Origin: Corinectria fuckeliana
Taxonomy: Eukaryota > Ascomycota > Sordariomycetes > Hypocreales > Nectriaceae
NCBI GenBank assembly: GCA_019137255.1
Contig: WPDH01000216.1
Span: forward strand, 115,573-179,572
DNA length: 64,000 bases
Direction of reading: 5' to 3'
The translations under genes were made by a program, and so were the position numbers. This document shows positions 11,871-23,838 of this stretch, in pieces (the first letter of the stretch is position 1; every line of letters begins with the position of its first letter). The notes under the pieces are model-generated. The model saw only the letters and a list, made by a program, of their open reading frames with translations. It was not told where the DNA came from and did no database searches.

Positions 11871-12592
11871 GCTTGGATTTCACCTTGCTTCTCCGGCGGG
11901 TAAGCGCCTCCAGTCTCCTGGAAGGCCGGCGGCGGCGGGTCAAAGTGCTGCTGCTCCGGCGTCTGGGCAGGCCTCATCGCCAGGTTCGCCTGCTGCCCCG
12001 GCGGAGGAGCATACTGGGCCTGGTTCTGGGGCGGCGTGGGCGTCGGCTGCTGCTGTTGCTGATGCTGCAGGTAGCTCTGGGCCGGCGCCGACGTGGGAGG
12101 AGGGGGGTAGTGCCCGGGCGTCGGCTGCTGCGGCGGCGGCGGATGCTGCGCTGGCGAGGGAGTCTGCTGAGGAGGCGGCGTCGGGTAGCTCATGGAAGAC
12201 GAGGGCGCGTGGTGAGGAGACGGCGTGTGCTGCTGCTGAGGCGGCAGAGGGTAGTGCACGGCGGCGGCGGGTTGCGCCTGAGGCGGCGGCGCATAGAACT
12301 GCGTCCGATTTGCCGGAGGGGACGTTGGCGGCGGCGCATACTGATGCTGCTGCTGCTGGGGCGTGGCCTGCTGGGGCGGAGGAGCTGATGAGGGCGAGGA
12401 CAGTCAGTCAGTCTGCGGCTTCACGGGGAATTGGAATCGAAGCTTCCGTCACAAACCTGCCGGTGCCGGCGCCGATCCAGGCGGAGCTGTGAAAGGCAGG
12501 GTGGTCAGTCAGTCAGTCGGGTCCCTCGGAGCTGCGATGGCGGGGTCGGAGGAGGGACGGGACTTACGAGGATAATAATGCTGGCCAGACAT
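10948..12592 (-). CDS. AIM24-family (DUF124) protein, five exons
   Basis: Reconstructed exons on the minus strand are 12592-12568, 12486-12457, 12384-11291, 11231-11058 and 10992-10948. Together they make 455 residues. Every junction has GT...AG ends (GTAAGT, GTTTGT, GTGAGT, GTAAGT donors) and keeps the frame. The first ATG gives MSGQHYYP, and the last small exon ends in AFSAYMAGQ before the stop. About 230 N-terminal residues are Pro/Gln-rich, with a poly-Gln run from CTG/TTG repeats. The AIM24 beta-barrel domain covers about 235-450 (for example GTFNGGSYRISHRDSN and FTGPGTVYMQTRNA). AIM24 in yeast is linked to mitochondrial inheritance and MICOS stability. This Q/P-rich form lacks an obvious mitochondrial presequence, so it may be a cytosolic paralogue. 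The family is certain from its repeated Gly-rich strands; the function is inferred. Confidence 0.87.
11820..11873. repeat. CTG/TTG microsatellite encoding poly-Gln
   Basis: A (GTTGCT)n-like tract inside the AIM24-family gene encodes about a dozen consecutive glutamines on the minus strand. Its length is likely variable between strains. Confidence 0.85.
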
Positions 12593-15500
12593 GACGGGGT
12601 CGCTGATCAATAGGTGCTTCGCAGAGACGAGAAGCGATGATGCTAGACGAGAAGAGAAAACGAGCGAAGAAGAGAAGACTACGGGGCGGGAGCTCCTCGC
12701 AAAAGAGCTCGTGAGGCGTCTCTGTAGCCGCCCAGTTGAGCTGTGTGCCAAGCTCTGACGGCACAGCCCCGCACCCGAGGTCGTCGTTGGTGTGTATCTC
12801 GGGACAGGCTACGAGACATCGCCCAACTCCCGGTGCATCGAGCTATACCGCCCGAGAACGCCAATTGAACCTCCTTAAGCTGTGAGAATGGGCAAGCAAG
12901 CGGTAACCAGTGACCAGAACCTACAGTTCCGAGCACGCACGCAGTGCAAAGAAAAAAGGCAACTGTGAGGGTGTTGCCTGGAATCGCAAGTGTCTGAGAC
13001 ATCGCGCCACGGCCGCATAGACGCTGGCCAAGCTCTCGCTGCTGCCTTTAGGCAGATAGCTTCTATTTCCAGCGTTGATTTCCCTAGCACTAGCCAATCA
13101 CGACTTCGCAACAGCTCGCGGTGCCCTGAGGGGTCAGGTTGTAGCCGCCGTCGCGGGGCTGCCCAAGACCGTTGCGCCAACCCCATTGGTCCTGGCTTGA
13201 GCTTGGCAACTTACGGGTAATTGGACTTCGAATCCTCACATGTTTGAGAGGTATCTGGACTGTGTCTTCTGCCGTCATTCCGCTGAAGTTTTTGGAAAAG
13301 GTTTTTGAGCTCTTTCCTAGCCATCGACTTAGCGTAGTTCTGAGGCTGTTGGAGTCGTCGAGGCAGTGCTTAGTTGGTTGCTCATCGCTGAGCCTGACCA
13401 TCTTATTCTCCCCTGAGGAAAAACGCATTGTACCACTTCAAAACTTGATAAAAACTCGTCAAAGTGCTTATCACGATAGCTAGTCTTTGGTTGGTGTCGT
13501 AGTCATAGCTTGACGATTGCACCACTTCTAGTGGTGAGTAAAGAGTTGCCGGCTCTCCCTCCCACTTCCCGTGAGTATCCTCCGTAATGAAGACGCCGCT
13601 TGTGATATGGCGGTTAGGCCGATGACAACCACGAAATGGCACTTGTCATGAAAGGAGCCAGAGGTTACCTACTATGACTCGACCCTGCGTTCCAAGGTCA
13701 CAGTTCATTTGTCACTTCCTGCTTTGCCCTTCGCATGGAAGCATGCAGCCAATAGTCGATACCGGAGATAAGCAAAGAAACCTCAAGTGCACTTACACAA
13801 ATCTCAACGCCCACAGCCATTCACAAGTCCAATTGGCGTCGAACGCTAGACGGTCAACGGCCGTTGATGAACAATGAACCCCTTCCAGACCGGGCTGAAT
13901 GCCAAGGCGTCCCGAGTATCGTCGGGCTAGGCTGGTCCCAGTGCCCCGGTCCAGGGCCCTTTGCAAGGGAGGGGCAGACGGCAGTCGTTGGACCCGAAGC
14001 AGGCTGGGGGGCGATTTGAAGAAGCTCTCGAGATCACTAAATGCCGAACGACGCCAGACCGGGTCGTGGAGGCTGCCTTTCGAACGGACCGCTCAGACAC
14101 AAGGCCACCCAGCTATGACCTCGACCATAGTCTCGGGTCCCCCGTTGACCCCCCAAGATGCGGAGAAGGACCAAGCAGCCGGGTCCTCGAGTAGCTTGAG
14201 ACAACAAGCCTCCCAACGCCCACGTTGAGATTAGAAATCGCCTTGAGACCCCTGTTCCGCTGGTCCGTTGCCCTAGGACGCCTCCGACTGCAGTCTCACT
14301 CGAGATCAGGCCGTAGCAGCGAGCTGTGGTACAGAGTTGGCGCAAATGCTGCAACTCATTTGTTTTACATAGTACTCCCGAGAGACTCATCGTCGCTGCA
14401 CCTGTGTTTCCCCAGAATGTCGTCCCACGGCCAGGGTCATCGTCGCCGGCGCCACCCGACCCAGCAAATTGGTACGGTAGATGCGACAGTGACAGTGACA
14501 GACTGTCCGGCGGTTGCCATCGCTCCGTCCCCTAGCCCCTCGCTTTGGCGCCCAGGCCTAGGTCTGAATAGGGTTTTTGAGTTCGGAAGCGCCGTGAGAT
14601 CGGGTTTGTAAGATGGCGGCCCAACTGACAGGTTGGCAGCCGGAGGCAAGACGCCACGTTGGCGGAATCCTAGGCGGACTTGAAAGGGGAAGAAACAACG
14701 TGTGAGTGAGAGAAAGGAACCGAGTGATTCGGACTCGGTTATGCGGCGGGAAACCCACCAACTCACCCTTGTGATCGAGACGAATAGAGTTCCATGGTTC
14801 TCCTATAGCTTGGTACCGGCCCCATGGGTCTAGGCGGCGGATACGGAGTAGTCTGAGGACGTAACTATACCTAGTAATGCTATAACCGTAGCTCCCGAGC
14901 CTGGGACACAGCCACGAAAAGGCATCCTGCCGTTTCGATATGCTCTTCTCAGCAACTTGCCATGGATCACGCGGCCACCGGGGCATTGTGGGCCCGATGG
15001 AAGCTCGATGGAAGAGCTAGCGAAGGCGTCAGAGCCCTAGCTCCACGATCGAGAGAGAGGTTGAGGTTTAACACCAGACGGAAGGTTTTGCTTTCTTTTT
15101 TCTTCCTTTTTGGCTTTGTCTGGTTCAAGGGTGCGTTCCAGAAGAGGCCCCCGGTAGACCTACACTGTTACATAGCACTCCATATGTGCCGTCCTGCAGA
15201 TCACCAAGCTGGTGTTGGTTCTTGCACGAAGCGGGGCGGCGGCTTGACGGCTGTGGCGGGCTGATCCGGGGGTACATAGGCAGAGAGGCCGAATGCAATC
15301 GACATTGACGATTCGATGCATGAGCGGTTCCCGGACAAGGGTCGAACATTGCCAATCGGTCGCGGAGGCGCGCATCCCCGGAATGGCATGATGGCAATCT
15401 ACTACATTCAACGTTTGCCAAGAAGTGCCATGTCCCGAAGATTGAAGCTTCGAGCTGTCGAAGCCAAGGCAACTCGGCATTCTTCGGGTCGGAGACGGAG

Positions 15501-18500
15501 CAAAGGGAGAGAGCGTAATTCCTAGCGCAGCAAAGAGGCGTTTGCGATCAAGCCAAAGCCGAAGGCGATCCAGAGGTTACAACGACGGAGTCGCTCTGGC
15601 GCAAAGGCTTGAGCCTTTTCGAGGATGTCATCAGCGAGCGTCCCGGGCTTGACTGATCGCTCGTCTCTCCGTCTTGGTCAGCTTCCTGGGGCTCTTCGTG
15701 CCGCTCGCTAGGACGACAGTGGCCAGAACTTCCCGGGAGTTCGCCCACGGGCTAGAGTGGAGATGGCGGAGCTTCGCTGAGGCTTTGCCGGGGCCTCGCT
15801 GGGGTCTAGCGCATGTTCATGGGCCACTTGTAAGCAGGACTAGCGCACAGTCGCGCCGTAGCACGCTAACAAAAGCCATCTCCGAACCCCCTGTCGAGCC
15901 ACCGTTTGCTTAGTTCGGGGGAAACGGGTATCGGAGAGCCAATGGTAGCGCGCCAAGCTGGAGCTGGAGGATCTTTGAGCACAAACCTCCAGGTCTCCAC
16001 TCCGCACTGACACGCCCGAAGCAACGTCGGGTCGGCAACATGGGGAGTCTGTAATCGACCGCTGTCAAACATGCCACTGCATCTATCCAGCTTGTTTTCG
16101 TCTTACCTACCTACGTATCTAGTACTATGATCGCTGCTTGTCGGCTGCCGGATCTCCATCGACAAGCAACTAACAAGACCCGGCGCTCTGGTCGGTAGCT
16201 TGGGACCGTTGGGACAAAGGCCCGCGGGGATGGTTCATGGTGGTGACATGGAAAATCCCATCCGGCTGCGTCAAATACCACCTCTCGTAGCCAGCCTCCC
16301 GTCGAAATGGTACAACTTTACTTCGTAAAAGTACCTAGGCGAGATGGCGGACGAGCCAGACTTCGTCATGACTTCCGAGGATTAGGTTCGATGAGCACCG
16401 ACCGGTGCCCCCAGCTTGGCAGGGATCGGACGCCAGCATTCGAGCACGAGCGCCAGGAACGTGTGACAGAGTCTACATAGTAGACTTACTACGTAGGGCC
16501 GGGAAGGGAATGAATGGCCTGAGTACATAGGCCAGCCCTGCGGTGCGCCGCGTCTCGGGATTGGAGGAGCTTTTGCTCAGAAGCTTTGTGCTACGGCTTC
16601 GTCGAACAGACTTGTGGCGACGGCAGTTCGTTGGCTTGCTGCTTTCCGCTGACTCGGACCATGGCGTTTTCGTCCAACAAAGCAACGAGTGAGTTGATAC
16701 GCAGGAATGGGTCCTTGCTGTGACTGTTCTGGGCCACGTTTAGATGCTCTAGAACCCGGCAGACTGAGCACGATGAATGGAGTCCAGGGGACGCCTCCAC
16801 GAGGAAACATGGCGATGTCTTAGACCAAAGCGCAAGTGTGGCCCGTGTGCATGGGCGGCTAGGCTGGGAGCTATCGAAATATGCGAGTGCGAGTTCTTGG
16901 CAGCAGGGCGCGCAATGGCCAGTTTAGCTGCTGCTTTGCGATATGCTTGCTCGGATAGGTAAGGTAGTGTATCCAATGCCCTATGTAAAGCTCTAAAATT
17001 GCTGCCAGTCATGGAAAGGACCTGGTATTCCTGGGCCAATGCTGGGACATGACTGGCTAGCTGTACGGGTAGTAGATGATGGATGATGGCTACCTATGAT
17101 GACATCGGCCCTGAGGACTGGTCTGCCTCTGGGATAGCGTCAAGCTACTCCCGTACTACTCCGTAAAGTGCTTGGGGGAATCGAAGGAAGGAGGTGCCCA
17201 TGTGACGATGGCGTCCTGCCCTCTCGACGTTGTGCGACAGTGCGACAGTGAGGCCTGTGTGATAATATGGAGCTAGCCGACAGGGACGAGACTGACTCGT
17301 CGATTCTCAACACCGAAGCTGGGCGAATTCAAGGTCAATCCGGGCGAACGACCTCCCTGGGATTAGCGGTCGCGAGAGAAGTGGGCTCGGGCCAGGGAGG
17401 AGCGAAGGGCAACGTGGAAGCGTCGGTATCAGCGACGCGAAGGAGACTTATCTAGCTCAGCGTGAGCGCGCTGGATGGGGGGAATAGTTTCAGGTACTGG
17501 TGTACTGGTGGAGTCTGGGCTACCTTCCAGGGGCGCCGGACCCTGGGTTCTGGGTTTTGAGGGGAAGGGCACGGCCTGTACGGAACACCGACTGGCTGGA
17601 GAACTTGGGGCAGGCACAATACCACCATGCAGTACTTCGTACATACGTACTAGTAATAGTAGATACGGCAAGGCAAGTGCGCGGCACAGAAGTGAGCAGT
17701 TCTGGCTTCCAGGTTCTGAACTGACCACTGGCAGGTAAGTAGCTCCGTGCGGGCTCGTACTACCGGGGGAAAAGGTCCCGTCCATACTTCGTACAGTCGG
17801 GTACCAATCTAGCTGATATGCACTGGAACCCATCCCTTCGGTCCTCGGCCCCGGACCTAAGTATTACTACGTATATTAACTAACCTGCAAGGAGTCCTTT
17901 CCGAGAATCGCCTCTGGGTGCTCATTTTTTGTTGGCAGCATTCCAATTCTCCAGTTTTATAAGTTCGAAGGGCTTGCGAGCTAGATAGATAGATGATATG
18001 TCCGCAATCAAGGAAAGGCGTGGTGTTGTGTTTGAGAGGGATGGAGGGGTAAGATGGGATAACGCGGTGGGTGGATGTAGGGATCGATTTGCGGGTACGA
18101 AGTGGCACAGAGGCCGAAAGAAGCTGAGGCCCCAACGCCCCGGGATTACTGGTCCTTGCATCGTACGGTCGTCCTTTGCTGGTCCGCCAGTCTGGTTCGT
18201 CTGGCAGGGTGGCAGGCCCCAGGACGAGATTGCATCGACGGGGGCGAATTCGTGTGTGGGTTGTGGATGGACGAGCCAAGAGCCGTTGGAAGCACAGGAC
18301 AGGACAGCAACAGAACAGGTTGAGTGTCGAGTGCTGTGTGCCTGCATGATGAGCAATACGCTGGGTACCTAGTTAGCCAGTTAGAGAGATCTACCCACTG
18401 CAGAGCCCAGCTAGGTAGGTAGGTATGTAAGTATCTACATGTACAGACGCAGAAGGGCGGAGGGCACACAACGCCCGCCCGCCGACGACGAATCACCCCG

Positions 18501-18880
18501 ACTCCGACTACCAGGAACCGCACCGAACCTGAGCAGGGACGCGCCCTGGCCCCTGTTCCTTTGGGGGAGGGGGTAGAGGCTGAGACGGCCGAGATACTGG
18601 GACCACCCTGGAAGCTAGAAGGCTTACTTACTTGATAGTGCAGCCTGTGCATGCTCCGTAGGCGGGTGGTCCCCAGCTGTCGGGATCCGGACACTTGGGT
18701 TTCCAAGCCCGTCAAAGTCAAAAAAAGGCATGGAGCACAAGCTGCATCTTGGGTAGCATTGTGGTTTTTTCTTCGAGGCTTTACTCTGCATCTAAGTAGG
18801 TGTATAAATAAAAGAGCAATCAAGTACTTGAGTAAGTAGTCTAAGCAAGAAGGTACATGGCCGGTACATGATTGACAGGA
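12593..18880. other. Gene-poor region of about 6.3 kb
   Basis: No gene can be supported with confidence. Minus-strand frames at 13090-13428 and 13403-13642 look mildly protein-like, and splice-like signals are present: a pyrimidine-CAG at about 13416 and a GTAAGTTG at about 13216. They match no family I know and could be a decayed gene. The rest has short conflicting frames. Recurrent short words (CTAGGTA, TACTTCGTA, TACGGAGTA) are frequent between 14.8 and 18.5 kb. Confidence 0.5.
17632..17642 (+). repeat. GTACTTCGTAC word, copy 2
   Basis: Exact copy of the 11-base word, followed at once by ATACGTAC. A shorter relative, TACTTCGTA, lies at 17785-17793. Confidence 0.7.
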
Positions 18881-18959
18881 CTGACTGACTGACTGACTGA
18901 CTGACTGACTGACTGACTGACTGACTGACTGACTGACTGACTGACTGACTGACTGACTG
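18881..18959. repeat. (CTGA)n tetranucleotide microsatellite, about 20 copies
   Basis: About 79 bases of nearly perfect CTGA repeats. Because four is not a multiple of three, it gives a Ser-Gln-Ser-Val style frame on the minus strand. That frame is a by-product of the repeat and not a gene. The tract lies about 410-490 bases upstream of the preferred start of the gene at 19371. Confidence 0.95.
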
Positions 18960-19370
18960 TACGTTCTGTCCGTATCCGTGGCTTCAACAAGTTCCCGCTG
19001 GCTTACTCCGGCTCCAACACGCCCTGGCAAGTTAGAGCACGCCGTCGCTCCACCACCCCCAAGCCAGGCCCAAGAACCAGCCGGCGTCAGCGCCTACTCG
19101 TCTAGCGCAACGCCGTGGATGCCTTCATATTACCTGGCCTGCTCGCCCCCCCTGCTCCTGCTGTTGCTCTCACTCTCGCCTCCTTCCTCAACTCACCCGA
19201 CTCTTCTCACAATATCTTATCTTGACGGTGTGCCGCCCCCAACTTCCACATCTCAGCCTCTCTACCAAAAGTCGGCCTACCAACACTTCGCCTCTCCTCT
19301 TGCTTGCTTGCTCGCTCACCACGTCCTCGCCCGTGTTGTCTTTCCCTTTCCCTTATGGGCCGACTTGGCT

Positions 19371-20267
19371 ATGTGCGAGCCTCACCCAGATGGAGGACGG
19401 CGTTGTGGCTCGTCTTCCGGGGCCTCCACGCATAATCACAACCACCACCATCACCACCATCATCACCAATTAGCCACTCAACCGACGACCACAGCCAGAG
19501 CTGTCTACACACCAGACTTTGCGTCCTGTATAACCTCACCCATCTCGCCCCCAACATCGCCCCCACATCCGGCATGTCGCAACCTCGACTCCCTCCAACA
19601 CTATCCTGTCGACATGCTCGCATATCGACTCCGCAATCAGTCTTTGATACACCAAAGCCACCCCTCCATGAACTCTTCCGCCGCTCTATCACCTACGTCC
19701 CTCCCCGATGACGACTTCTTCACCTCTTGCGAGGGTCGCAGCTCCGCGGCCATGGAAATCGACACTTCCGAAAACGACACACTAGATCCCACGGTCCCCA
19801 GCCGCAACCAACGTCGGGCCTACCGCAAGGGTTTGGGAACCATGGTGCCCACGCCACCGTCGGGCGACGACAACGGGGTCATCCAACCTTCGCCCTCCGC
19901 CACTGACCCGGCTGCAGCCATCCGTGCTCAAGCCCGAAGCGCAAGCCCGACCCTCTACGGGCCCGACTTTGACCTTGTCTGCCCCGAACTAGAAGTCGAC
20001 GAGGGCTACTGCGAAGACGACGATGACTTCATGTGGCTCGAGTCGGTTGTCTCATCAAGAGATGTCTCGTCTATGCTAGACCCTAGCGTATCAGGAGGGA
20101 TCAAGAAGCGATACGGGCTCCGGTACAGGACGTCGAGCGAGGCGGCAACACGATGCAGCAACGCCGTCCACCATCTTCCTCGGATGCGACGTCGCGACAA
20201 GAAACGTCGTAAGTCATCCAGGGTCGTAGACACGCCTACTACTGGAAGCACATCTATCACCACATAA
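19371..20267 (+). CDS. Hypothetical protein with acidic and basic C-terminal segments
   Basis: I chose the ATG at 19371 (298 residues). The frame is open further left, but that part is C/T-rich and reads like a leader. ATGs at 19119 and 19614 are alternatives. Near the start is a His-rich run (HNHNHHHHHHHHQ) from CAC/CAT codons. The rest is Ser/Pro-rich. The C-terminal 100 residues hold an acidic stretch (EVDEGYCEDDDDFMWLE), a segment with GIKKRYGLRYR, and a strongly basic RMRRRDKKRRKSSR that resembles a nuclear localisation signal. No catalytic or known domain was recognised. The C-terminal part looks the most conserved. No intron is required. Confidence 0.6.
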   Translation: MCEPHPDGGRRCGSSSGASTHNHNHHHHHHHHQLATQPTTTARAVYTPDFASCITSPISPPTSPPHPACRNLDSLQHYPVDMLAYRLRNQSLIHQSHPSMNSSAALSPTSLPDDDFFTSCEGRSSAAMEIDTSENDTLDPTVPSRNQRRAYRKGLGTMVPTPPSGDDNGVIQPSPSATDPAAAIRAQARSASPTLYGPDFDLVCPELEVDEGYCEDDDDFMWLESVVSSRDVSSMLDPSVSGGIKKRYGLRYRTSSEAATRCSNAVHHLPRMRRRDKKRRKSSRVVDTPTTGSTSITT

Positions 20268-22082
20268 CACAACTTTCAACAAAATCTCGGAAGGCATCAT
20301 CCTTCATCCTTCATTTTTTTTCCCTTTCTTTCAACACTACTCATACTCACGGTGCATGGTACGGGTCTAGGCGGATACACGGCATGGGAGAGGACCTATT
20401 CAGGCGGCGTTTATATCGGGGTGGAACTAGCTAGATTCATTGCTTTTATACTGACGAGGCACGCGCCAATCTGGGACATGGGGATCACGGACTCTGGCGT
20501 TTTCTTTCTGTTTTCTTTTGTTTTGGTTTTGGGTTTATTGTTGTCTCCAACCACGGGACCTGGGGTTATCGCGGTTTGAACTTCTTGTTAGGGGCGTCAG
20601 CTAGGTCGAGGGATGAAACAACGAACCGGAATTTGGGGGCAAAGGAGGCGCATCGGCGGGCTATTATCAGGGGACAGGACTAGATAGGACAGGATTTAGG
20701 GATTTGAGAAATGGAACTGCCACTTGCACATGTCGGGGACAATATTATGTGTATCTCTCCTGGAACCCCCCCGTGTGACCTTTTCGCGGTGCGACGCCAC
20801 GACATCTTTGTGAGCAAACTGTTATTTTGCAGGTCTATGAAGAAGCAGTTTGCTTGCGACAATTAGCTGTGCCGCTGTTTATGTTATGCAATGGTAGCCG
20901 CGTGACATGAAGCTATGCTCGTCAAGTGGACGCAAGGGAGCCAGCTGCAAGTTACCAAAATCGTAGAGGGTCAGCACCAAACATGAAAAGTATCGTGGTT
21001 CGTTTCCATGAAAGTGCCTTGGACTGAATAAGGCTACCTACCTATTCTATTCCAAGCTACAAAGTAGTGTTAGAAGGTACCGTGGTCTAAGGTTGCTGGT
21101 CTGCGGGTGCCCCAGTGGCCGAGAGGCTTCGATAATGCAATCGCTAGACACGAACCAACCAAGTGGGGGTAAGAACATCGAGGCAAAAGTCGAAGGCATG
21201 ATGCGTTACTTTGTACCTATGTCTGTGGACTTCTTCCATGCCTAAAGTCATGCACGTATGCTTGTTTTGTAGCCTATGCATGTCATCCGAGGTGCAGATC
21301 CGAGTCGCCGAGGACAACCGGCCATGGACCCATTTATCCTGCCGTTTCTCACTCTCACACTCCAGACAGACAGCATGCCCTACCACGCAAACCTCGCCGT
21401 TGACTTGGCAATGCCCACATTCTTGGCCCCAAGACACGAGAAAGCACCCGCGAGCCCGTCATTGCTGCCAGAGTCCCTCGCTCCGCCAAGCCGAGAGCTC
21501 CAGAGGGCAACCTTGGTCGGGCCGTGAAGGGGGTGTGGGGCGCGCTCCGGAAGTCGAGAAGGCGAGTCGGGTCCGGAGGGGTTCGGCGGCTCCACTCACC
21601 GTACGCTTGCGCCTGAGATGCCCAGCCAAACGATGAACATGGGAGGTGATGCAAGGAACAGCAAGCAGCATGATGCAAGGTGTTTTTGGGATGCGGGATC
21701 TGCAAGGACGAGATGCGCTTGAGTGGTGGGAAGATTGAATGTCATGAGACACAGCGAAGGAACGAGTGAAACATGCCGATTCACTTGCGCTTGGCCTCGC
21801 TCGTCCGTTTCAGCTGTGTTCTTGTACGCTCACCTGCAGGCACGTTGCTCGGCACTGTCCTTGCTTCTTAGGCCCAGGCTACTCGGTCGACTGCCCGCAA
21901 CGCCTTATTCGGCCATGGGCTGGTTTGGTCCCGTCCGGTCTGGTCACGGCGGCGCCGGTACCCGAAGCCTTGGGGCGCCATCTTGACTCCTCCATAGTTG
22001 GCCGGGATCGCTCCGTCACCTCCCCGCCCGCTGCCAGTGATAAGGCGCAGAGGCAGAAGGACTTCATTGCCGGCCGCACCAA

Positions 22083-22089
22083 CAAGGGA
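22083..22089 (+). promoter_or_regulatory. Candidate BrlA-type site (CAAGGGA)
   Basis: Matches the published Aspergillus BrlA response element (C/A)(G/A)AGGG(G/A), about 540 bases upstream of the wetA ATG. A 7-base degenerate site is weak evidence, and BrlA itself is not present in all filamentous ascomycetes. Confidence 0.25.
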
Positions 22090-22186
22090 TGATGCGAGAA
22101 GGTAGATAAAAGCCTATTCCAGAGGCCCAAGTGGGCGTCTCTGTGCCTATCGTCGTCGCCCCCTCCAGCCCACCATGGGTTCGGCT

Positions 22187-22216
22187 GGAATGCTTCTCCA
22201 TAACGCCGTGCATTCC
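22187..22216. promoter_or_regulatory. Paired candidate AbaA sites upstream of wetA
   Basis: Two CATTCC words, matching the AbaA/TEA consensus CATTCY, lie 24 bases apart: one on the minus strand at 22187-22192 and one on the plus strand at 22211-22216. They are about 420-445 bases before the wetA ATG. AbaA is known to activate wetA, so the pair fits, but the sites are short. Confidence 0.4.
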
Positions 22217-22632
22217 TTCCCGTGGCGACTCCCGACCCTGCTCAGCCGTCCGTCCTCCTCGCAACTAGATCATCTCACGGGCAACCGTTGCTGCGCTGTG
22301 CCACATACGTAGCTCTGTTCCAGCCCTCTTAGTGTTTCGTGTCTCGCCCGTTGCCGGTGTTTTGTTGTTGTTCATCGACGACGCTGCCAAACCGTTTACT
22401 TCGGTCTTCAATTCCCACTCTACCAAACTCACCAATAACCCATCGTCGTCCTGTTTGGTATCGCTTGGGTCTATCATTGCTCACCTCAAACTCTCTTTTG
22501 CTCATCCTCCCTTTTCTCCTCATGCCATCATCATAACTGTCGCCTCGTCCAACACTCTTCCTCGCCTTGGTGACTGCTTCACGCTTCGTTCGACGGCCAG
22601 TTTCATCAACGAACTCGGGATAATCAATTGCC

Positions 22633-23802
22633 ATGGCCTCCTGGACCCTGCCGTACCGGGTTGAGGCTGTGGACCGTGATCCGGGCTTCTGCTGGCAAGA
22701 CCTCGACGACGGTCCGAATGATGGCTCAAACGACTTCTTCGGCCAGTTCATCAACTTCGACGCCGACCTTGCCTCATCCATGAGCAACCCTCACGGCGAC
22801 GATCCTTCTCTACCCACCATGCCTGACTCGCTCCTACTCGACCAGCCCTCCGAGTCGACTGCATCATCTGGCGTCTCCACGGCGGGTGATGAGTTCGATT
22901 TCTTCTCCGGCAGCTCTCAGATTGGTCCAGTCATGTCCGGGGCCTCAGTTGGACTCGCCACTCACGAGTTTGAAACTCGCAACTTCACCATGGACAACGA
23001 CAACATGCATGGGAGGGTCGCCAGCATGCCCCGGGCCTCAATGTCCGACACAGCGTTGTCTCGGCTCGAAGGCATCTCATTGCACTCGCCCACCAAGCTC
23101 ACGCACATCTCGCAGCCACCGTCTCCAACACCCCCCAACACCGTTACCGTCCGGAAGCCCAACAAGTTCGTCGAGGCCCTCTCATCCACGATTCGCAAGG
23201 CCGGAAAGTTCCGCAAGGCCCGGAAGGCCCTCACCATCTCTGTAGACCGTCCCGGCTCCCCGACCATGGACAACCCGCCCATGGCTTTGAGGATGCAACC
23301 GTATAATTACGGAAATGCCAACGACGACTTTACACCCTCGCCAACCACGATCCCGGACAGCGGTACTTTTGTTCACGGGTATTGTGACGACCCCTTCAGT
23401 GACGCGCCGCCGCTTCTGCCAGCCAACCCGCCACACCACCACTTCTTCAACAACACCGGCTTTCACACTCCTCTCGAGTCCCCTACTACCACCGAACCGG
23501 GAAGCTATCATTCCGAAATTGGCATCAAACGGGAACCGAGCAACTGGCCTCTTCTAGCGCAGCCGCATCCTCAGCCGCCGCCACAGCAACAACACCCATA
23601 TGAACGGCAGCAGCAACAGCATCAGGTATCACCTCAGCACATCCAACAACAACAGCAGCCACCGCAACATTGTGCTTCTGCAACGGGCTCCGCACCCGGA
23701 TCATGGTCCGGAGGCGAATACATGACTCAAAGCCACAACGCTGGTTGGTGGGATCTTAACCTCACGAGCCAGAACGGTGAGTACATCATGGACCCGCAGC
23801 TC

Positions 23803-23838
<36 letters not shown>

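Larger units (their letters stand above)
20268..22632. other. Long intergenic region and wetA upstream region
   Basis: About 2.4 kb without a supported gene. The right part, from about 22080, is likely wetA promoter and C/T-rich 5' leader. It contains candidate conidiation-regulator sites listed separately. Short frames here overlap on both strands and show no domain. Confidence 0.6.

Noticed and set aside
11752..12492. Long Ala/Arg-rich plus-strand frame
   Set aside because: It is the antisense shadow of the Gln/Pro-rich exon of the AIM24-family gene.
18146..19030. Minus-strand frame with Ser-Gln-Ser-Val repeats
   Set aside because: It is produced by the (CTGA)n microsatellite and has no domain or splice logic.
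18978..19370. Upstream extension of the hypothetical gene at 19371
   Set aside because: It begins at GTG and is C/T-rich like a 5' leader; ATG 19119 remains a weaker alternative.
21108..21175. Possible tRNA-like sequence (CCCAGTGGCCGAGAGGC)
   Set aside because: It resembles the D-arm of a Ser/Leu tRNA, but no matching acceptor stem, anticodon arm or B-box follows.
22332..22664. 110-codon frame overlapping the wetA start
   Set aside because: It opens with GTG, lies in the C/T-rich leader and overlaps the strong wetA ATG.
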